DNA of 64,000 nt from Carya illinoinensis. Lineage: Eukaryota; Streptophyta; Magnoliopsida; Fagales; Juglandaceae. The notes under the pieces are model-generated. The model was not told the DNA's origin and did no database searches. It was given only the letters and a program-made list of their open reading frames with translations. The stretch spans positions 45,439,520 through 45,503,519 of the forward strand of contig NC_056762.1 in the NCBI RefSeq assembly GCF_018687715.1, given 5' to 3'. Both the position numbers and the translations under genes were made by a program. Below are positions 22,846 to 34,446 of the stretch, piece by piece (positions within the stretch are counted from its first letter, which is position 1; each line of letters opens with the position of its first letter).

Positions 22846-23231
22846 TTTTCCCTCCTCTTTACAAGACCTTGCCCACAAGGTGAGGGTCAAGCTCCCGTAA
22901 TTTTCATAGAGATTCCCAAGTACTATCTTCAGGTAAGGCGCCACTCCATTTGATCAATGCTTCTGTGACAGCTTGATTCCCAAGTTTCTTCAGGCTCCTA
23001 CCCAAAATTGCCTCAAGCTCTAGTTGAGCATTTCCTTCTTTGTCAACTAGAGATAAAGATGGTAGGGGCGTGACATTTTAGCCCAACTTCTTCTTCAAGC
23101 AAGATATATGAAAAACAGGTTGTATCTTGCTAAATCTAGCAAATTGAATCTATATGCTACACTTCCAACCTTAGCAGTGACTTGGAATTGTCCATAATAA
23201 CGAGGGGTAGCTTCAAATTATGGCGCATAAC

Positions 23232-23690
23232 TACTACAAAAACCGACCACATTGGCCGTAACTGACGTGAACCAATAGCCAGAGTTTGGAAGCGGCCGAA
23301 ATCAACAGAGAATTGGTCAGCCGACAGCGGAAAAACATGAAAATCGACATCAGCTGGCCAAATATATATATATATATATTATAGGTATATAAAATGATAT
23401 CATTTCATCGAGCGATTGAAACAACATCATTTTAGACCTAACTTTTATATTAAAAAAATTATATGAAACGACACCCATTGTTTCAACTTAGGGTTTAATA
23501 ACCCTGCCCCCTCCCCTCTATCTTCTTCTTTTTTTCGAATTCTTCTTCTTTCTTCATAATCTCTCTCCTCTCTCACCTGCAGCCCCACGACCCTCCCCTT
23601 CCCTCCCCCTTCATAACTCCACCAACGGAAAACCAAAGAACCAACCGGAATCACGCCAACACCAAGGCTACTAGTTTACTCCCCCTTAAT
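23232..23690. mobile_element. insert with CACTA-like end in gypsy pol
   Basis: The pol end is interrupted here. The left end ACTACAAAAACCGACC resembles the CACTACAAAAA termini of CACTA elements. Inside are a (TA)n run at about 23366-23382 and, on the minus strand, a leader-like AGGGTTATTAAACCCTAAG region. The right end and target duplication are not clear. Confidence 0.45.
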
Positions 23691-25682
23691 TGGCTAAACA
23701 TGTGAGAAATCTGTTGGTGCAGCATCGATTTTGGACAAAAACTGCACCGACAACGTTAGTTTTATCCATAATAGCTACTAACTTCTACCTATATGGCTAC
23801 AACCTTAGAAATACCCAATCCCCTACGTTAAAGGCCTTTCCACTCTTTTTTGATCAGCAAAGTAATTCATCATATGTTGTGCTTTCTATAGATTCTCCTT
23901 CAGCAAGGCTAGAATCTCTTCTCTTGTCCTCAACTGCTAGTCAACAGCTTCATTAGTAGTGGTCCCTTGCACATATGACAAAAGCTTAAGAGCTAGATAA
24001 CCATACAAAGCTTCAAATGGGGTCAATCTAGTAGATGAATGAATTGTGTTGTTATAGCACCATTCAACCATGGAAAGCCACAAGCTCCAATATTTCAATT
24101 TTACCCCAATGTAACACCTCAAATATCCTTCAATACACATTTTAAGAGCCTCAATTTGACCATCATTCTGCGAGTGGTAAGCAGAACTAAATGCCAATGT
24201 AGTATTTTGTAGCTGAAACAGTTCTTTCCAGAAAGAACTTGTGAATATGGGATATCTATCTCAGACTATTGTTTTAGGCATTCCATGAAGTCTAAAAACT
24301 CCATTAAAAAACAATTGGGCTACTTTCATAGTTGTGTATGGGTGTGCCAATGTGAAGAAATGTGAATATTTGGTAAATCTATCAATAATAGAAAAATGGA
24401 TTGAAGAACCATGTGACTGTAGCAAACCTTCAATAAAGTACATTGAAATGTCAATCCAAGATTGATTTGGAATAAGCAATGGTTGTAGCAAGCCTGCTGG
24501 ATGTAGGGCCTCATATTTAGCAGCTTGACAAGTATCACATTCCTTCACAAACCTTTTGATATCCCCTCTCATTCTCCCCCAAAAGAAATCCATTTTGCTT
24601 CTATGCAGAGTCTTGTGGTACCCCACACGTCTAGCTGAGGATTATTGTGTATATAATGCAAGAGCTTCTCCTTAAAAGGAGAAGCAGGAACTATTACTAG
24701 CTTGCTTTTTCTTAACAATAAACCTTGTTTCAATGTATACAGACCTACAAACATATCTCCATTTTGCAACTTAAAGATAATATCCATAATTTCTTATGAC
24801 AATGAATAACTACTCCTTAATTCATAAATCCATAGAGAAGTAGGGAAGGAAATCAAAGCCAATGTTGCTATATGCTCTTCACCCTATCTTGATAGCCCAT
24901 TTTCACTTTATTCTCTTTGCCTTGTTTATACTCAATGTTGAAGCCATACCCCTTCAGCTTTGCCACCCATTTTTGTTGGGATTTAGTTCCCACTTTATGT
25001 TCCAATAGAAACTTTAAAGCTTGTCGGTCAGTCCTAACTTTATGACTAACCTAACAAATAAGGTTGCCATCTTTGTACTACAGTAACTAGAGCTAGTAAT
25101 TCTTTCTCATAGGTTGAGAGCAACAAACTTCTCCCTTTAATTGCTTTACTGAAACTAGCAATGGGTTGTCCTTCTTAAATGAGGACTCGCCCTAACCCAA
25201 CTCCACTAGTATCACACTCCACTATAAAAGGCTTTGAAAAATCAGGTAGTCTCAAACAAAGTGGCTTTGTAACAACCTTTTTCAACTCCACAAAGGCTGC
25301 TTCTGCTGATTATGACCACTCAAAGGAATTCTTCTTTAACACGATTGTGAGAGGTGCTGCAATTAAGCCATATCCTTTTATAAACTACCTATAGTAGCCA
25401 ATAAGGCCTAGAAATCCTCTCAAGGACTTCAAAGAAGTTGGAATGGGCCTATCTAGCATTGATACTATCTTAGCTAGATCAGTTTTAACACCTACCCCTG
25501 AGCTTAGATGCCTCAAATACTCCACCTCAGCAGCCCCAAACTTGCATTTCGACATATTTGCAAACAACTTGATACACATTGAAGTTTCCAAAACTATCCT
25601 TAGATGCTTCAAATGTTTAGAAAAGTGTAATTGTACACCAATATATCATAAAAAAAAATAAAAATAAAAAACAAAATAAACT

Positions 25683-26342
25683 ATTGATGTCGTGTTTCAC
25701 TGCCCAAGCAACTCCGTGGGGCCTAACCTGCACATGTAACTACGGAGAAATGAAGGCTCCAGGGTGGTGAGAAACACCTCCAATGCTAAAGTCAGATGCG
25801 ATTCTTCGTCTGTGAATTATAATGGATTGAGTGTGGAAAGTATCTAGAGAGTTTTTCCCCTCACAAGGGGGTATATATATACTTGATAGGGATAGTCCCT
25901 GGCAAGTCGATCGAGGGGGTGTCTCTCCGTACTCAGGTCGTATCCCCCTACTAGCTTCCTGTCGTGCAATTGATTGTGGCAGCCATTGATAGTCTAGGAA
26001 GCACGTTGTGGCATGCCCATCTCTGCCCTCCATTAAATGCGGTGTGGCCTTAGTCAGGTGCACCCACATTTTGGGCCTATCTAGTCGCCGGGGTTCATGG
26101 ACAAGGGTTGTCCCTGGCTTTGCGGCTAGGATTATCGACCAGTAGTGTGCATTTTGACTCTCAACTCCTGATTAGTGTGTGGTACTTAAATCACTTCCTT
26201 TTGGGCCTCTTGGGCCAGCTTGACTCGGCCTATCCTATCCTCTCAAGTCACCTTCGCCCTATTGGGCTGAACTTAGACCTATCGGGGCCCCGTGAGCTTG
26301 GCCTATTCAGCTCGGCCCAACACCGGGATTGACCCCCCTCAC
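25683..26342 (-). mobile_element. solo-LTR-like insertion splitting the gypsy RT
   Basis: About 660 bp, GC-richer than its surroundings, lie exactly between KPYLRKF and FF-DILVYN of the RT. Reading minus the insert starts TGTGAGGGGGG and ends near ACGACATCA. AGTTTA occurs directly before it and again two bases after it, as a likely target duplication. This is the signature of a solo LTR. I could not match it to another LTR in the window. Confidence 0.6.
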
Positions 26343-27122
26343 ATAAACTTCCTCAAATAAGGCTTGAATACATTATTCATTAACTTTTGGAAAGTGGCAG
26401 GTGCATTAGTGAGCTCAAAATGTATCACTAAAAATTTCTAATGACCCACATGGGTTCTAAATGTAGTTTTTGATATATCTTCCCCCTTTACTCTGATCTG
26501 GTGGTATCCAGATCTCAAATCAAATTTTGAAAAAATTTGAGTCCCAAACAGCTCATCAAGGAGTTCATTAATCATAGGATTTGAAAATTTATTTTTGATT
26601 GTCTCTTGGTTCAAGGCTCTATAATCTATACATATTCTCCAACTCTCATCAATATTTCTTACCAAGAGTACAAGAAAAGAAAATGGGCTTTGACTTGCCC
26701 TTATAATTCCTGATTTTAATAGATTTTGAACAATTTTTTGACAGAATGGATACTTGTAAGGCCTTACTGAAATAAGTTGTGCGCTCTTCAACACTATTTG
26801 ATGGTCACATGATCTAGAAGGGGGCAGGCCTTTTGGTTCCTAAAAAATGATCTGGAACTCATTCAGCAATTCAGAGATCTCCAACTATTTTTTCTCACTG
26901 CTACCATACTCTTCTATAGATAAAAACTGTAGAAACCATCCTTATTGTCTTATTGAAGCTGGTTTGAAAAACTGATAGCCCTCTTCCATTAAAAGATTTT
27001 AACCTAATTATCAAGCCTAATAAAATCCATACTATGCCAAAAATAAATTTTGGGTTGATAGCCTGTTCTAAAATTACTCGTTAAATTTCAAGTGGGCTTT
27101 TCATAGATATTAATCCAAATAA

Positions 27123-28929
27123 AAATTTTTGACTGAGTTTCATGCTGGGCCCCGGTGTTACAATAGAGTTGAGCGAGTTCGACATCGAATACATCCCCAT
27201 GAATGCTATAAAGGGCAAGTGTTGGCGGACTTCATCACAGAGTTCACAAGCTTCCCAAAAGAGGTCCAAGATGCACCTTCCATGATGCCTTGGCAGGTCT
27301 TTATCAATGGCTCATCCTACTAAGTTGGAGGAAGAGTGGGGGTGCATATCGTTATAGATGCCGGAGAAGAGCACAACTACGCTATCAGACTAGCATTTAA
27401 AACTACCAACAACAAAGCAAAGTACGAAGCACCACTAACTGAGTTAGCAATCGCCTAGTTATTGGGTGTGGATGAAGTAGAACTAAGGGCTAACTCCCAA
27501 ATGGTTGTCAACCAAGTGTGGTGAAATTCACCATGAAGGACGAGAAGTTGAAGAAATATTTGATGCTGGTGGAAAAAGGACACAGCCACTCCTGATACTT
27601 CCAGGTTCAACAAATGCCCAGGGCAGAGACCCAAAAGGTTGACAGGTTGGCACGAGCTGCATCATGGTAGGAAGATGCCCCTCTGCTAGAGCTAACAACG
27701 ATTAGAATGATGGATGCCCCCACAGTAGGGGCTGAGATCTCAGAACTAAGGTCGGGAGCTCCAGAATGGGCCGTAGCAATAATCATATACCTGGATGCCA
27801 CAAGATGCTTGACGAAAAGTGGGAGGCAGGGAAGGTTAAGAACAAGGCGGCGCGCTTCACCCTCATAGATGGAGTTTTGTATTGGCAGGGTTACTCTGCA
27901 CTGTTGTTGAGGTGCATTTCACCCCAAAGAAGCACAATATATCTTGGCGAAGTTACATGAATGAGTGTGCAAGAACCAATCAAGTGTGAAAGCACTGGCG
28001 GGAAAGGTAGTGAAGGTAGAATGCTATTGGCCACACACCCTCAAGATGTAGAAGAATTTGTCCAAAAATCTAGAATTTTCAAAAATACCTCATTGCCTTT
28101 GGAGGAGCTGACATCGATCGTGTCACCGTAGCTCTTTGCATTGTGGGGAGTTGACCAAGTCGGCCCCTTATCCCCAGGCAAAGGTGGTGTAAAGTTTGTA
28201 ATCGTGGTGGTTGACTATTCACCAAATGGGTAGAAGCTAAAGCTCTGGCGATGATAACAGCAAGCAACATCACCTGGTTCTTGTGGAAGACCATAGTATG
28301 CAAATTTGGCATCCCTCGTTACATAATCTCAAACAACAGTAGGTAGTTTGACTCAGACCACTACCGTGACTGGTGCAAGGATTTGGGAATCAAATTTCGA
28401 TACTCATCACCGGGAGACCCACAGGCTAAAGAGCAAGTCAAGGCGACCAACAAAAACTCTGCTTGCGATACTGCAGAAGAGGCTCAACGAGAGAAAAGTG
28501 GCTTAGGAAGAGGAACTCCCTGGGGTGTTGTGGGCCCATCGGACCACTATCAAACTCCAATGGGGGAAACCGCCTTCACCCTCACCTATGGACATGGGTT
28601 GGTGGTGCCGGTCTAGATGGGATGCCTACTTATAGGATCCACCATTTTGACCAAGACTCCAACAACAAGGTGCTAGAAGAATAGCTTGATTTGTTGGAGG
28701 AGAGAAGATAAGAGGTTGAGATGAGAACGACGATTAGATATTGCTCCCCGCCTTAATGACCAGCTTAAAAAGGTCAGGATTGTCGTTCATGACCAAGCTG
28801 GGTCTTTTAGTTATCTGGAAGGCTTGGGGAGCATGTGGGACCATCTGCTGTTGAACCCGCAAGATCACCTGATGTCCTTTAATCTAGAATCTCTTCATTT
28901 GGACGCAACGTCGCTGAAACATAGCACAG
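27123..28929 (+). mobile_element. Tat-type Ty3/gypsy remnant, part 1 (pol), upstream of the copia insertion
   Basis: The fragment begins in the middle of the RT/RNase H connection with a broken copy of the ELSEFDIEYIP region and runs through RNase H and integrase. The same element continues after the Sirevirus-like insertion at 37483. The 5' half (5' LTR, gag, protease, RT) is absent. Confidence 0.8.
27170..28720 (+). pseudogene. Tat-type pol: RNase H and integrase (broken)
   Basis: RNase H: VLADFITEFTSFPKEVQ near 27222, PWQVFINGSS near 27290, then NYAIRLAFKTTNNKAKYEA near 27370. Integrase: KNKAARFTLIDGVLYWQGYS near 27840 and LLRCISPQ just after. The catalytic core follows at about 28100-28420 in several frames (KFVIVVVDYFT region near 28190, then GIKFRYSSPGDPQA at 28386). 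The C-terminal part includes GMPTYRIHHFD near 28622. Frames change repeatedly and stops are common. The lineage call (Tat) is from my memory of these motifs and from the antisense ORF further downstream. Confidence 0.8.
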
Positions 28930-30264
28930 TGTTGCCCAGATGACTAACACAAGAGAGAGGTGAATTGAGTTATATTAAAAAAATAACAACAATATATCAA
29001 ATATACAATATAAAATATAAACAAAATACGAAACAGTAATAAATATAAAGAGTAAGGGTAAGAGAGAAGCAAACACAGTATGTTAATGAGGTTCGGCCCC
29101 ACTGCCTACGTCCTCGCCTCAAGCTACCCCTTGAGGATCCCCAAATTCACTATTCAACCTCCTTCAGGTGGAGATAGAAACCTATTACACCTTTGAACAA
29201 CACCGCTACAAAGGATCCGTGTAGAACACCCTCTACACTTGCAATCACTTTACACGTGGTGATTCAACTATTCTCCGTGTAGAACACTTTCTGAACGCAC
29301 AAGGGTTATACACACCCTTTTTCTGATACAAGAGCTGATAGTGGGTAGGTTATCAGAAAACACTCCTCAATGAGTGAAATAAGAAAAATACAGCGTAAAC
29401 TATATCTCTCAAAATGAACAAGGATTAAGGCTCAATGCTTAGAGAAGAGAGAATAAAAGCTTTGAATGAATGTTGTATGCTATGGATGTTGTAAATGTGA
29501 AGCTCTCAAATGATCTATTTATAGGCATATGAGACTTCATATTCAAATTAAAAAAGATTCACATGTCAAAGATAACATCATTCACTTTTTCAAAAAATTC
29601 AAATAAAAGATTTTTCTCTTTCAATTGTCAAAGACAACATCATTCATTTTTCAAAAACTTCAAACCTAATCTTTTACTTTTGGCATATGACAAAAGGACA
29701 CACTTTTCTTTTCAAACAAATCAAACCTAATCTTTTACTTTTTGCATATGACAAAAGGAGCACACTTTACTTTTGAAAATATTCAAATAAAATCATCTAC
29801 CTTTTGCATAAGTTAAAAAAAAATCAATCACTTTTGAAAATATTCAAATAAAATATGCACATGTGAAAGATGACAATCAATCATCTTTAATATTTTCAAA
29901 ATTCAACCCTTTAATCAAGGCATGCACATGTAAAAGATGACAATCAATCATTTTTCAAAATTTTCAAATTTAATTTTTAAAAATATTCATGCACATGTGG
30001 AAAATGTATTTTAATGTTTTATGATAAAATATTAATTTTGAACATTAATCCTAATTTCAAATTTTGAAGAGATTTACAACATTACTCTATAACTTTAATG
30101 TAAACTTGTTCCCTTCTTGCTTATGCTTGTTTCCTTGATGTACTTGACTCCATTGTGTAGACAACTTGAACTTGAGACTTCTTTATTCTTTGAATTCATT
30201 TGTTATCATCAAAATTTATGTGTAGATATATAATTACACAAAACTTGAAACCTTGGGTTCAAAA
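28930..30264 (-). repeat. 3' LTR of the Sirevirus-like element
   Basis: 1,335 bp copy of the 5' LTR. Its first bases on the minus strand are TTTTGAACCC instead of TGTTGAACCC, so the conserved TG terminus is mutated. This should prevent normal end recognition of a cDNA carrying it. Confidence 0.93.
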
Positions 30265-30265
30265 A

Positions 30266-30278
30266 TCTCTCCCTTTTT
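30266..30278 (-). promoter_or_regulatory. polypurine tract next to the 3' LTR
   Basis: The minus strand reads AAAAAGGGAGAGA directly before the 3' LTR, the expected plus-strand primer. Further G-rich tracts occur at 30328-30335 and 30436-30445, matching the repeated tracts known in Sireviruses. Confidence 0.75.
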
Positions 30279-30711
30279 GATGATGACAAATACTTGATAG
30301 AATCTGAAGCCCGTATTGATACTTAAGCTCCCCCTGAGAATGTGCGTTAGTTTTTCAAGCAAAAGTATAAATATAATTCCAAGCATATATAATAAGTTTA
30401 GCAATTCAAATAATGTTCATGTTCTAATCTAACACTTCTCCCCCTTTTGGTATCATTCAAAAGGATCCGCAACAAGTAAATGGACTGAAGAAAATGGTGC
30501 GTTAGTAGACACTGTAGATAGTTGAAAAAAAATTGGATCCGTCCGTGACCTGACAAGTGTGGTTGGAGATTTGAAAAAAATCGTCTGATGTTGTTGACAA
30601 ACTAGATTGAAGGCTCTGAGTTTCTAAAAAATGTCATTTTCACCGATCAGGAAAAAAATCACATTGCTCTTTGACTTGGATGATAGCTCGTCTGGTTCTT
30701 TATGCTATCTC

Positions 30712-30720
30712 TATAAAATA
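30712..30720 (+). promoter_or_regulatory. TATA box of the antisense ORF
   Basis: TATAAAATA at 30712-30720, followed about 25-30 bp later by a pyrimidine-rich CATC/TCTTCTC leader without ATG up to the ORF start at 30828. Spacing fits a plant RNA polymerase II core promoter with a leader of about 80 nt. Confidence 0.55.
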
Positions 30721-30827
30721 AGTCTTAAAGTTCATCCAATCTGCATCAAGTTTTCTTCTCATCTCTATAACTCATCTGCATTCTTTCAACATTCTCGTTT
30801 TAAGCCTTCTATTCTATTCTATTCTTA

Positions 30828-31265
30828 ATGGCTCATTCTTCTAAAATTTCTCTAGATCCATCCATGAGACATTCTGCACCTCAACCTCCTGTTCTTTCTG
30901 CAGCTGCCATTGGTGCCATGTTGCAACAAGAAAATAATAATTTGACTAATAAGTCAGATTCTGATGCTATCTATGACGTGGTGAGTCTTGGGACTCGCTA
31001 TTCTTCCTCTATTGTTGCCTTTTCCCAATGGCTACAAGTTAGAAATTATGAAGTTGAAAAGCTCAAAGAACAAATTGTTGTATTTCAACGAATTGTTCAA
31101 GAGTCTCACACAAGGGAAGGAATCATTCGGCAGAAGAATAAACAATTGAAATCTTTATTAGATTCTTCATTCCGCTTGCCGGCTCCCATGAATAAGAATG
31201 ACATGATATTGTATGAAGAAAATGAGCGTCTCAAACATGAGGGTAAGAATCTCAAGTTTATGTAA
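30828..31265 (+). CDS. intact antisense ORF in the 3' region of the Sirevirus-like element, coiled-coil protein
   Basis: This 145-codon frame lies on the strand opposite to gag-pol, between the RNase H end (49 bp away) and the 3' LTR. The start MAHSSKISLDPSMRHSAPQ is Ser/Pro-rich. Residues about 70-145 are heptad-like (VEKLKEQIVVFQRIVQES, then NKQLKSLL and EENERLKHEGKNL), so a coiled coil is likely. No signal peptide or membrane segment is seen. It has no stops, while every sense gene of the element is broken. A TATA box lies 108 bp upstream. I do not recognise the family and give no function. Antisense extra ORFs are known in some plant LTR elements, so it may be an element gene rather than a captured host gene. 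Confidence 0.6.
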   Translation: MAHSSKISLDPSMRHSAPQPPVLSAAAIGAMLQQENNNLTNKSDSDAIYDVVSLGTRYSSSIVAFSQWLQVRNYEVEKLKEQIVVFQRIVQESHTREGIIRQKNKQLKSLLDSSFRLPAPMNKNDMILYEENERLKHEGKNLKFM

Positions 31266-31313
31266 AAGTATTTAAAAAAATTGTCTCTATTTTTATTGAC
31301 TCTGGTCTATCTT

Positions 31314-32942
31314 TTAAGATATATCCATAGCATGCATCATACCTATTTCTCTTCTGATCATACATAATCTATCTTCTGGTAAAGGTTTTGTGAAAATATC
31401 TGCTAACTGATCGTGTGTGTTTGTGAACTCTAGTACTATATCGCCTTTTTGCACATGATCTCGAAGAAAATGATATCTTATTTCAATATGCTTAGTTCTA
31501 GAATGTTGTATTGGGTTCTTTGAAAGATTTATAGAACTTGTATTATCACATTTGATTGGAATGTGATTATAAATGAGTTTAAAATCTTCAAGTTGTTGCT
31601 TCATGTAGAGAACTTGAGCACAACAACTACTCGTAGCAACATATTCTGCCTCAGTAGTAGATAGTGCAACAGAATTTTGTTTTTTATTAAACCAGGAAAC
31701 TAGTGCATGACCTAAGAAATGACATGCTTCACTAGTGCTTTTTCGATCTATTTTACAGCCAGCATAATATTAGCTGATTAGATCGAAAGATGTGTGCTTA
31801 GGGTACCATAACCCTAGGTTAATTGTACCACTAAGATATCTAAGAATGCGCTTAACTGCAATTAAATGTGATTCTTTTGGAGATGATTGAAAGCATGCAC
31901 ATAAGCACACACTAAACATAATATCTGGTCTTCTAGCTGTTAAATATAATAAGCTACCAATCATACCTCGATATATTTTCGAGTCAACTGGCTTACCAAA
32001 TTCATCTTTATCAAGTTTAGTTGATGGGCTCATTGGTGTTCCAATTTCCTTAGCATTTTCCATCTCAAACTTCTTCAGTAATTCCTTAATATATTTTGAT
32101 TGATTGATGAATGTCCTACTTTTTGCTTGCTTAATTCTCAATCCGAGAAAGAATGTAAGTTCTCCCATCATGTTCATCTCAAATTGCATAGTCTTAGCAA
32201 AAACTTGACACATATTTTCATTAGTAGCACCGAATATTATATCATCAACATAAATCTAAATCAAAAGAATATCATCATTTTCATATTTAATGAAAAGAGT
32301 TGTGTCGATTTTTCCTCTTGAAAAATATTTTTCAATCAAGAAACTACTGAGTCTCTCGTACCAAGCACTAGGAGCTTGTTTAAGTCCATATAGTGCTTTT
32401 GTGAGTTTGAAAACATGATTTGGAGAAATATGATTTTCAAAACCTGGAGGTTGCTCAACATATACCTCTTCATTTATAAAACCATTTAAGAAAGCACTTT
32501 TAACATCCATTTGAAAAGGTTTGAAATCTTTATAACCAGCATATGCAAGTAGCATTCAAATAGCTTCTAATCTTGCGACTGATGCATATGTCTCATCATA
32601 ATCGATTTCTTCTTCTTGATTAAAACCCTGGGTTACAAGTCGAGCCTTATTTCTAGTAATGACTCCGGACTCATCTTTCTTGTTTCTAAAAACCCATTTT
32701 GTTCCAATAATAGTATGATTTTTGGGTCTAGGAACAAGTGTCCAAACATCATTTCTTTCAAATTGATTCAACTCTTCTTGCATAGCTAGAATCAAAGATT
32801 CATCAAGAAGTGCGTCATCAATATTTTTGGATTCAATTTGAGATAGAAAAGCAGTATGATTGCAAATATTTCTAAGAGATGATCGAGTACTTACACCTCG
32901 TGAAGGTTCTCCTAAAATTTGTTTCACTGGATGATCTTTCAC
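31314..32942 (-). pseudogene. Sirevirus-like pol, part 2: reverse transcriptase and RNase H (stops)
   Basis: Open pieces 32942-32556, 32555-32256, 32213-31770 and 31604-31314. Motifs: WVFRNKKDESG, FQMDVKSAFLNGFI, ALYGLKQAPSAWYERL, catalytic YVDD near 32245, LRYLSGTINLG near 31840, and RNase H with LSTTEAEYVA near 31640 and HDQLADIFTKPL near 31400. The stop just before M at 32555 stands where the family usually has Arg, and the one before IYVDD where it has Gln. Both fit C-to-T changes. A small deletion near 31768 breaks the RNase H start. Confidence 0.9.
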
Positions 32943-33065
32943 AAATTTTCACTATTTGGTTGCATCTTGTATTAAATTTTGATGATCTTTCCTGATGGTT
33001 CCATGTTGAACTTCCTCTATTGTTTTCTCTTTGTTGAGTTTGAGACTTTCCGTATTATTTATACC

Positions 33066-34388
33066 TCATGTTTCTTCATCAATAGATTTCTTGGAGAGTG
33101 GAGAATTAGATTCATCAAATACTACATGCATAGATTTTTGTACAGTCAAGGTCTTTTTATTGAATACTCTATAAGCTTTACTATTAATAGAATACCCGAG
33201 AAAGATATCTTTATCACATTTTGCATCAAACTTGCCTAAATTATCCCTATCATTCAAAATAAAACATTTGCATTCAAATACATGAAAGTAACCAATGTTG
33301 GGCTTTTTCTCATTCCAAAGCTCATAGGGGGTTTTATCTAATTTAGACCTTAGCATAACTCTATTTATAATATAACATGCAGTACTTACCGCTTCGGCCC
33401 AAAAATAACTATGCAAGTTGTTCTCATTGAGCATTATTCTTGCCATTTCTTCAAGAGATCTATTTTTCCTCTCTACTACCCCATTTTGTTGAGGAGTTCG
33501 AGGAACAGAAAAATTATGTACAAAACCATTTTCATCACAAAATGTTTCAATATTTTTATTAACAAACTCTTTTCCCCTATCACTTCGGATACTTGAAATA
33601 GTATAGCCATTTTTATTTAGAATTCTTTTGCATAACTTGGTAAAAGTATTATGTGCCTCATCTTTATGAGTAAGAAAGATGACCCAAGTATATCTAGAGA
33701 AATCATCAACAATAACAAATGCATAATATTTTCCTCCTAGACTTGCAACTCTATTTGGTCCAAAAAGATCCATGTGTATCAGTTGTAATGGTCTAGTAGT
33801 GGAAATATGTTTCTTAGTTTTAAAAGAAGTTTTTGTTTGTTTACCAAATTGGCATGCATTACAAATTTTATCTTTAAGAAAATTTTTTTTTGGTAAACCT
33901 CTCACAAGATTATTTTTTGAAAGTTTGGAAATAAGTTCCATGTTGGCATGACCTAATCTTCTATGCCATAGCCAACTAGTTTCATTTTGAACTGAAAAAC
34001 AAATAGCATCTTGTGAGGTAATTTCTTCAAAATCGATTGTATAAACATTATTGCTTCTAAAAGTAATAAAACAAATATTACAATCATGATCATTCAAAAT
34101 AATGCACTTATCCATTTTGAAAGTAACTGTAAATCCTTTATCACATAATTGACTTATACTCAAAAGATTATGTTTTAGAACTTCAACAAGTAAAACATCT
34201 TCAATTATGAGAGAAGATTCATTACCAATTTTACATATTCCCACGATCTTCCCTTTCGAATTGTTTCCAAATGTCACGTGTCCTTCTTCTTTAGATCTAA
34301 GATCAAAGAACTTAGTCTTGTCTCCCGTCATGTGTCTTGAACATCCACTATCTAAAAACCACTTGTTTTTGCTTGTGGATGACTTCAT
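33066..34388 (-). pseudogene. Sirevirus-like pol, part 1: protease and integrase
   Basis: A 440-codon open frame. The aspartic protease motif is FLDSGCSRHMTG near residues 11-22. The pre-integrase zinc region is WLWHRRLGHANMELISKL, then CNACQFGK. The integrase core has HMDLFGP, DDFSRYTWV, SDRGKEF and PRTPQQNGVVERKNR, giving a complete D,D35E set. After VVFDESN comes a stop near 33063, then two stops in a row near 32945, before the reverse transcriptase. Without its neighbours in frame this part cannot give a full polyprotein. Confidence 0.9.
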
Positions 34389-34446
34389 GCATACCTATAA
34401 AAATAATTAAAATTATTTTTCTTGGTACCCAAGTTCTTTGGGTCAT

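Larger units (their letters stand above)
22880..27075 (-). pseudogene. gypsy pol: RT - RNase H - integrase - chromodomain (broken)
   Basis: RT motifs at 26794-26438 read WRICIDYRALN and IFSKFDLRSGYHQIRV. The catalytic region is split by the insert at 25683-26342 and resumes near 25655 with DILVYN, then the connection domain SLRGFLGLIGYYR near 25390. RNase H is decayed (about 25380-24800). Integrase shows the zinc region (HKTLHRSKMDFFWGRMRGDI, then CDTCQAAK) at 24613-24520, a catalytic core piece DRFTKYSHFF near 24380, and AYHSQNDGQIE at 24181. After AFNVGDWVFLRL (about 23840) comes the second insert, then YYG-FQVTAKVGSVAYR near 23200 and a TWE chromodomain-type end near 22920. Chromodomains target integration to heterochromatin. 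Confidence 0.85.
22080..27110 (-). mobile_element. Ty3/gypsy chromovirus remnant (minus strand)
   Basis: From high to low coordinates it carries reverse transcriptase, RNase H, integrase with a chromodomain-like end, a polypurine tract and one LTR. Gag, protease and the other LTR are missing: the element ends near 27110, where a + strand Tat-type fragment begins. It is interrupted by a solo-LTR-like insert (25683-26342) and by a 460-bp insert (about 23232-23690). Confidence 0.85.
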
